Below, in pieces: positions 56,995 to 64,000 of a stretch of 64,000 nt of DNA. This DNA comes from Schistocerca nitens (taxonomy: Eukaryota; Arthropoda; Insecta; Orthoptera; Acrididae): contig NC_064619.1 in NCBI RefSeq assembly GCF_023898315.1, forward strand, positions 303,280,150 through 303,344,149, written 5' to 3'. Both the position numbers and the translations under genes were made by a program. Below the pieces are notes generated by a model, which was given only the letters and a program-made list of their open reading frames with translations, searched no databases and had not been told where the DNA came from. The number at the start of each line of letters is the position of its first letter. Position 1 is the first letter of the stretch.

Positions 56995-57926
56995 TGTAGG
57001 TTAGCACGGAACACGAAACTTATGTTGTGTAGTGTGTAGCTCTGCATGTAGAAGCATTGTTAGTATTCAGGCTGAAGTGTTGCTACAAGTGCTATTACAG
57101 TAAAGTTATTAAATATGGAAGTAATTCAGAGGAAAGTGCGTCAGGATGTAATTAAAAATGAGCAGTGCCGCCGATAACGTATTTGTGTATCCTCTCGTTG
57201 CGTGTCGCACAGTATCAATCTTCTGCGCCGTGTTCGGTCTCCCAGAATGAACTGATGTGAATCAGTAGAAATTAGTTACCATAATAGAGTGCAGTCAAGT
57301 GCCAGTGTCTTGTAGCGAGCGTCAGGACATGCGTTCGATCATCGCGTTTCCGCTTTATCAACAATCATCCGCGCCGCGACGGTTAAGCGCACGCTCGTAC
57401 AAGTGAGAACTGAAAACTGAAATTTAACTTTACGAACAGTGTTATATCATCACTAGTGACAAGGAGGACTGTTACCAGATATCTGTATGTGTGACGAGCA
57501 CAAGAACTTTCGTTCGATCATTCGGCTTCCGCATCATCAACAATCACCCGTGTCGTGTTGGTTACGCGTACGCTCGTCTGAATTATATTTTTAAACTGGT
57601 AATCATCAAGATTTTTAATTGGGATAAACATTTACGATTTAGAGTGTAAACAGTGCAACCCGTGGTTTCCATATCGTCTCAGAATACAGATGTTCATACC
57701 AGACGTAGGACAGTGTTGTGTTTAACGTTGAGTGGCTCCCTTAAACCCTCTTGCATATTTCGATAGATAATTTCAGGCAAGCCAACAGCAGTGTGGAGCA
57801 GAACAGTACGACCGCCGCGAGATTACCAGGTACGTGGTGTGGACAGGGCGCACGGTCACGAATCGAGAAGTCAGTTTAAAGTTCTACCCCACACACACAC
57901 CCATTCGTAATCCCGGGCGTGTTACA
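56995..57926 (+). repeat. 3' LTR
   Basis: It is the partner of the 5' LTR and the same length as judged here. It contains a short (CA)n run near 57890 that is absent from the 5' copy. Confidence 0.9.
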
Positions 57927-59155
57927 AGCTAACTCGTCAGTTGTCTGTAAATATGTTTTCTGAAACATTAACACTTACGTTTCCATCTAGCTCATACTTC
58001 ATAGTAAGTGTGTTGCATTCAGTTTTGTGTGCAAGTTACAAAACATCTATGTTTTATAAAATGAAATCTGTTCCTTGAAACTTGTCGTTGGTTGTTTCCT
58101 ACATGTTTTCTAGATTTCCGGAGCATAATCAATGCGTTATATGCTTTATGTAGCCGTTTATACAGGAAGGTGAGAACCATCACGAGATCCTGTGAAGGTC
58201 TAAACGTGCCCTCTGATGTGACAAAAAGTTGGGCATCATATCTTGGTTAACCGTTTTCGAAAGCCTATAAGGGGACTCAAATCAATAATTTCGACAAAAA
58301 AGCTCTGTTTGATAAAATGATGCGTCCAACGTATCAATAAACAAGAGGCGAACTAAAACTGGCCCATAAAGCATTTTTTGCACCTTAGGATAAGCTACCC
58401 AACTTACATCACCCACAGTTGGGGCAGACAGTGCAACTTGGGTTACCTAGACGCAAAAATATTATCCAGCAAAGTTTTATTCTTCTCATCCTGCATGCAC
58501 AACACAGTGTTGACCGCTACTTTACCTTACCAGTGGTGAGATATCAGTTACTCTCGATCGATGTCGTTACATGCCTATAAATTCAAGTAGTTCCATCTAC
58601 GATCGAGCTGAGACTTTCTTACAAGTAAATCCACCCGAAGGACAATCTTTTACTTTGATCGACTTTGAATATGCTGTAGTGAAGAGCAAAATAAGAGTTA
58701 CGTAGTTTTTATACGTGCCCATATGATCGCTAAGGAGTTACAACACTCCCTTGGAAAAAAAAAAACATGAGTTTAGTGCTTCTGAATGAATACCATTGAA
58801 ACGGTAACAGATTCTGCGTTAGAATAAATTTCAAAGAAAGGTCTTATGATTTTTATGTACATCACAGTCGTGCATCCAGATTTGTCAAAAAATTCATCTT
58901 TTTCGAAATCCCTCCCTCTCACTATTTAGTTTTTCATTTTGGCATATCGTTAATAGCAAAACGTCAAGGGCCGGTAATACCAAATTCAACATATGTGATG
59001 AAATGGTATTCCAAACACTCGTTTGGCAGAAGTAAGCTTGAGATACCTCTTTATAGCTGTACATGCGCCGATGCATGTCCGCTGCAACGCCAATTGTGGT
59101 TTTGGGTGTTTGGTTAGTCTTACCACGTACATATACATATGTGGAAATATATATA

Positions 59156-59192
<37 letters not shown>

Positions 59193-60455
59193 TGTGTGTG
59201 TGCTCATCATTTCAGTTTGATCAAATTTAAAATATATTGCGTTGCACTTGTTTTTTCTTTTTAGATTTCGTGTATTTTTTTCGATTTGTAACCTGTTTCG
59301 ATTTAGTTATGTCATGTATGAAATTGTTTGTGAGTATTATTTCTTAAATGCAAGTTAATGTCGTAATTATGTAATATAATTAAATCTGAAAAATATTGGA
59401 AGAAATTTTTCCACATTTGCAATTTATGTAGGTCTAATGACTGAATCATAACGGTCATTTGAAAAGGAATTGTTAAAATATTCACCTTTTATCAACGGTT
59501 TTTTTTTGCGTGGTCCATGAATCTAATCAGGAGACAGATTTTAGATTCGTGTTATGTATATAAATCAGTTCAGACCACTTCCTTATGAGCTCTCATCCCG
59601 ATTTCATGGATGAAGAGGTAAACCAAGGATATTATTGTGCTTTGTATAAATCTTTTTCAACTTTTGCTCTGAAGTTGGGCATCTTTTTTTTTCAAAAACT
59701 ATGAGCAAAGGTCACATTAAAAAGCAGCAGGCTGCTGTAGGCGAAAACAATAGCCGTCTGTAGAGGAATGAGGAGTCATTGTCAGAGAGACGTTCACAAA
59801 ACTGCGTTGTAGACGCGCAAAGTAACTGCACCTAACTGTCTGAACATGTAACTAGAAATATTGTCTATAATCAAGTTCTCAGTTAAGTAAATATTACAGA
59901 GAATTAGGATTTTGCATACTGTGTAAAAATATATATTAATTTTGTATTACAGGGCTGGTTAGAGGCGACTGTCTGAAAAGTGTTCGAAGGTCCAAAACAC
60001 ATCCCTACTTTAAACACTTTTACTGTATCAAAAAGACGATCGCAACCGCTTATGAACAGCATTCAAACTCAGGAGGTAGTCCTCTCTTCACAATCAGTTC
60101 TCCTCTTTTACGGCACGACACAGTCTTTCCAGCCCAACCGACAGGTCGCATAGCTTTCAACTTACTCTGTAAGCTTTCTAAGTAATTTATCTTTTTGTGA
60201 AATATTGAATACACTTTTCTCAAAAACTTTATCCTCATGTAAAGTACGCTTTAGACATAGTATTTCTAATGGCACTTTCTAGATGTTTGCAATGAGGTAC
60301 ATGTAAGATGAAAAAAGAAGCGATGAGCTGTTGTTAAATGAAAGAGATGTGATTGTCACTTTTTTTTTAATTCGGCAGAAGGAGAAGAGTCCGTGATCTG
60401 TCTTGATGAAGAGAGGACGCAAACATTTTATCTCTTCTCCTATTGTAACAGGTTT
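57927..60455. other. No recognised gene
   Basis: About 2.5 kb of AT-rich sequence. Apart from the dinucleotide repeat at 59159-59202, nothing is recognised. Confidence 0.45.
59159..59202. repeat. (CA)15 joined to (TG)7 microsatellite
   Basis: An uninterrupted CA run to 59188 passes through cg into a TG run ending at 59202, making a near-palindrome. A short alternating ta/at stretch (atatatatatt) precedes it. Such alternating purine-pyrimidine tracts can adopt hairpin or Z-DNA forms. Confidence 0.95.
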
Positions 60456-60461
60456 TGTTAA

Positions 60462-63251
60462 TAACCCTTTCATGACCGAATTATTTTTTGCTCAGATTTT
60501 TAAATTTTTGTTTTGTATTTTGCTTAAGGAATAGCTTCTAAAGTGAAATGTATAAAGTTCGTATGATTGCTACAACCAGTTTTTTTAAATATTTTAAGTG
60601 GCACGTGTATGTCCCATCGGTCATTAGGTGGGAGTATTGCATAGGTTTGAATAAAAACAGAGCATAAGAGAGAACACTTAATTTCAGCTTCAACTTTTAC
60701 AAAAAGTAATTAATTTTTGTGACCAGTTTATACAAATGCAAGGGTTAATTACAAATGATGTTTGATGTAGATTTTACCAATGCCGATATCAGGAACATTT
60801 ATTTTCTGTGAAATTTTTCGAAGCAGGGATGTGCACATAGAGGAACTTTGCAGTGTATGCACATCATGTTGGTTCGTACTTCCTTCTGCTTTGTGCTGCA
60901 GAACCAACAGCGTTTCCTTGAGTCTTTTACTGGGAAATGTTTTCCAGCTCGAAGGCGAACTTCGCCTGGTACACTCTTCACACCCGGCTTGTTTCTTTTT
61001 AGAAAATTTGGTCTTCCTGTTCTTTTAATTTCATGATCTGCTGTTAGTTGTCTGATAAGCTAAAGGCGAAAGGATAACTGGTTATGTCGTCCTCCATGCT
61101 TACAGTTCCACATTATGGAACTGTTAACAATTGCCAGGTCAATTACGAAAAAGAAAAGGCGATGCCACCACTTTAGAGATCGCCTTCTAGTTGCACATGT
61201 CTCACGCATCTGATCAAATCTGTCCACACCTCCCATAAACGAATTATACTCTGCAACTGCTTTAGGACAGAAGACCTCTGGTGAAGTGCCATCTCTGTTT
61301 CTCCTATTGACAAAGGTTACATCTTTTAGGCTATGATAAGTACTTCGTATTGTCGCAGTCTTGTTGTCTTGCCATTGTATTGCTGAGACGCATCCCTGCG
61401 GGTTGAACATAAACTGCCCCTGTTGTAATTTGTCTTGTTTGTCCATCATACCTGGAAGTCCCTTCCTGTTTGTCCTCACTGTTCCAACTCCAAAAAGTCT
61501 TCTTTCATTTAGTGACTTGATCAGATTGTACGATGTGAAGAAGTTATAGAATACAATTAGTCAGTGAGACTGCATGTATGACTCAGTAAGATGTAGCACA
61601 ACATTTTCTCCCAAACTGAACGATGAGTCTTGGGTGTCCTTCTTTCCAGTATACACCTCAAACTGGGCTTCGAAACTTGTTTTTGAAGTGGCAAGACATC
61701 AAATTTTGTAACTTCGTTTTACAGGCCTCATTTGAAGGTACTGCTTTATAGAAGAACGCCCTTTGAATGGGACCATACTTTCATCAACAGCCATGATACT
61801 TGATGGAGTCTATACTTCTTTCGAACTATTATTGATAGCGTCAATTATTGGGCGTAATTTGTGTAATCGATCATAACCAGCTTCACCTCTCGGTACTGCT
61901 GTAGCATTGTCATTGCAATGAATGTCTTCAGTCAGTTTTTTGAACCAGGTTTTACTCATTATTTGAGAAATTGCACTTACACCTAAAAATTGGTCGGTAG
62001 ACCAATAGTGACTCAGCTCAGGCAGCCTATGTATTCCCATTAGAATGTGAATGGCAATAAAATATTTTATTTCTTCGTCAGTGTCTTTCCAATTGCAGAT
62101 GGCCTGTCTTACCCTTTTACCTCTAGTAATGTTACACGCATTTGAGTTGCATAGAGCTTAGTCTCATCTTTGATCTTCCTCAAACAATCATCAGTAAAAA
62201 TTGTAAAAAATAATCTATTTCTTTATCATTTTGTCCAAAATCGAACTTTATATCTGCACTTCCATCAAGAGATGCTGGTAAGTTTTCAAAATAAGTTATG
62301 TCGTCAGTCCACTCTGTTTCAGTTTCATTGGCATGTTCGGCCCCATTTTCTTGTTCTGCACACTCAGTAACTTCATTTGCAGTGCCATTGATAATTTCGG
62401 CGACATTTTCTTTTACTGCACACGCAATACCATCATTTACTACCACCTCCATTCTAGCGCTGTCACCATTGTTTTGACGACCATCGCTAGGTGACTCAGC
62501 CAATGTCCTAGGCGGTGTGTATCAATAGATGTACTATTGGATGCATCAAGACGGGTGAGTTCATCTGCAACTTCATCTTCACCTTCTTCCTCCGAAAATT
62601 CTTCATTATCAGGAAGCGAAAAGTAATTCTCAAGAAGTTCTTCATCTTTCAGCCATGACATTTCTAAAAAGAAAACGGAAATAAAGCCTGCAATTGGGCT
62701 AGCACACTGTATTATCCAACGAATTATTATTGTTATTATTATTGTATGAATACTTTAGCGAGCCAAGTGATGTAGCATCGCACAGGGAAAGAAATAAAGC
62801 CAAAATGTCGAATGTATAACGAAATTATAAATAATATGTGGGACAAATATGTCCCACTGGCCGTATGATTGATATTTCATGCAGTCAGAAACTAAAAACT
62901 ATTTACCAAGTCACTGAAATACATTTTACACTGAAATTCCACGTAATATTTACAAATAATTGATAATAAACACTATGAATACGGTTATTATGCTTACCTT
63001 GCTTATTTACAAAAGAAAAGTTGAAAAATATCCAAAAACTTTCATACAAGCGATCAAACAAATACACTGCATCGAACAACTTCCAGCAGAACGCAGCTGT
63101 TTGACGGGAAGAAGTCTGTAATGGTTTCAAGTAGTAGCGAAGGCTTCCAGTAGATGGCACGACAATACAGATGATGGTTTCTGTTGTCCCCTTGGTCGTG
63201 AAGCACGAAAACGTGAAGTGGGACATGTATACCCCGTGGGTCATGAAAGGT
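60462..63251 (-). mobile_element. piggyBac-like transposon
   Basis: The ends carry a short inverted repeat: ccctttcatgacc at 60465 and, on the minus strand from 63250, cctttcatgacc. TTAA occurs at 60458-60461 and 63252-63255, the family's target site. A subterminal motif near both ends (gtgggacatgtat at about 63220, atgtcccatcggtcat at about 60610) is also inverted. Length is about 2.8 kb. Confidence 0.85.
60799..62661 (-). pseudogene. piggyBac-like transposase, decayed
   Basis: ATG 62661 gives MSWLKDEELLENYF and an acidic N-terminus (EEFSEEEGEDEVADE). A frameshift continues through EWTDDITYFENLP to 62180. A further shift leads to the DDE-type domain: GIHRLPELSHYWSTDQFLG (about 62040), IMAVDESMVPFKGRSS with the first catalytic D (about 61800), LIVFYNFFTSYNL where the second D is replaced by Y and a TGA lies five codons earlier (about 61545), and YNSFMGGVDRFDQMR with the third D (about 61250). 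After a TAG at about 61058-61060 the frame ends with a cysteine-rich domain (RCWFCSTKQKE to CIHCKVPLCAHPCFEKFH), ending at 60799. It is inactive. Confidence 0.93.
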
Positions 63252-63255
63252 TTAA

Positions 63256-64000
63256 TACTGGATTTTGGGTTAATATAAATAACGTCAAGTAAATTAAAGT
63301 ACCTGTCTATTTATTTGAGAAACAGTTCATCTCACCGAAACATGAGTGTCTTTCATTAGGTGACACAGTCAATAATTAACACCTTCTACGGCGGCTGTAT
63401 TCAAGACGACCATCGCAGCAGACAGAAGAGGTAAAGTTTCTCACTGAGAAGAAAATACTATTAAGAATATTTACTGTTAAATTTCCTAGAAAATTTACTT
63501 GAGATAATTTCGATGGTGTCTGTTCGGCAGACGGTCGTAAAAACATTTCATTAACTTCCGTTTATGGCTTCACAGTTAAGTCACACATTTCCAATTCAAG
63601 AACTCTAATTCTTTATCCAGCCGTTAGTAAACATAGGATATACTACGTATTCAACTGCTGAGCCAAACTGACCGTTCATTGGCCTTCTGTCGGGCATGTG
63701 AACAGTCTTGAAACAATATTTAAATCCTAATGAAAAGCTGAATTTGAAATGATTCTAATTCAATGCCAAAAGAAGCTCGTTTTGTCCTCAGTAAAACTAC
63801 TTAACTGACACTCGACACTGATGTAGGAATACATTATGAAGACATCCACGAAATAAAAGACAGCCCAACACGGAAGAAAATATCTGATTAATATTGCTTT
63901 CACTGTTCACTGTAAATTAAACTGCTTACTTAGCACAACAACTGAAAATTCTGACGATGCACTGTTTGTTCACAAGAATGCAAAATGAGATCTCCCTTGA
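63256..64000. other. No recognised gene
   Basis: AT-rich sequence after the piggyBac element with no motif or repeat I recognise. Confidence 0.4.

Larger units (their letters stand above)
52588..57926 (+). mobile_element. Gag-only LTR retrotransposon with 932-bp LTRs
   Basis: The 5' LTR (52588-53519) and 3' LTR (56995-57926) align along their length. Both start TGTAGG; the 3' one ends TTACA and the 5' one TTACG. They differ at about 35 sites by eye (about 4 percent). The sequence right after the 5' LTR, tggcgacgtgtagtcagg, is a candidate primer-binding site. The interior (3.5 kb) encodes only a broken gag. No protease, RT, RNase H or integrase block is present in any frame, so it is a non-autonomous or deleted form. 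No target-site duplication or clear polypurine tract was found, so the outer ends are somewhat uncertain. Confidence 0.9.

Noticed and set aside
58986-59220. Histidine-threonine repeat and valine-cysteine repeat proteins
   Set aside because: They are translations of the CA/TG microsatellite.

Overview
The window looks like intergenic or intronic DNA from a large, repeat-rich insect genome, most likely a grasshopper or locust (Schistocerca-type). That call rests on repeated tRNA-headed SINE families, the Tc1/mariner families, and a trypsin gene with a short signal peptide and a GT-AG intron. The organism assignment is an inference from memory of repeat families, not a search. No bacterial-style operons, rRNA, CRISPR or convincing functional tRNA genes are visible. 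Almost every longer open frame is a transposon remnant or noise.

Layout. (1) 1-10590 and 18756-27995 are two direct, collinear copies of one 9-10 kb segment. Both hold a Penelope-like reverse transcriptase relic, a truncated Tc1 transposon, a tRNA-headed SINE, about 3.5 kb of unrecognised DNA and a LINE reverse transcriptase relic. Copy A (left) carries an eight-unit 185-bp tandem array, a private SINE and a private mariner. Copy B (right) carries a private solo LTR, several private SINEs and a roughly 515-bp deletion in the LINE. Because each copy shows the empty site for the other's insertions, most of these events can be ordered and given exact ends. (2) 10857-18755 holds a complete-ended mariner-type element with one stop codon (11694-13257), a PIF/Harbinger scrap and two mariner scraps. 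(3) 28080-37112 holds an inverted LINE fragment, a second SINE family, an unrecognised 2.25-kb element with long inverted ends (31484-33736), a Tc1 relic with a mariner nested in it, an internally deleted Tc1 element and a third SINE family. (4) 37500-48250 holds a pogo/Tigger relic, a Penelope-like GIY-YIG relic, a SINE with an 18-bp target duplication, and a large inverted structure whose arms each contain a SINE. (5) 49101-51931 is the one convincing host gene: a two-exon secreted trypsin on the minus strand with TATA box, start, donor, acceptor, catalytic triad and poly(A) signals. (6) 52588-57926 is a gag-only LTR retrotransposon with 932-bp LTRs; a SINE has landed seven codons into its gag frame. 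(7) 60462-63251 is a decayed piggyBac element.

Functionally, only the trypsin gene is expected to make a working product. The rest is a layered record of transposition in which insertion order can be read from nesting, target-site duplications and empty paralogous sites.
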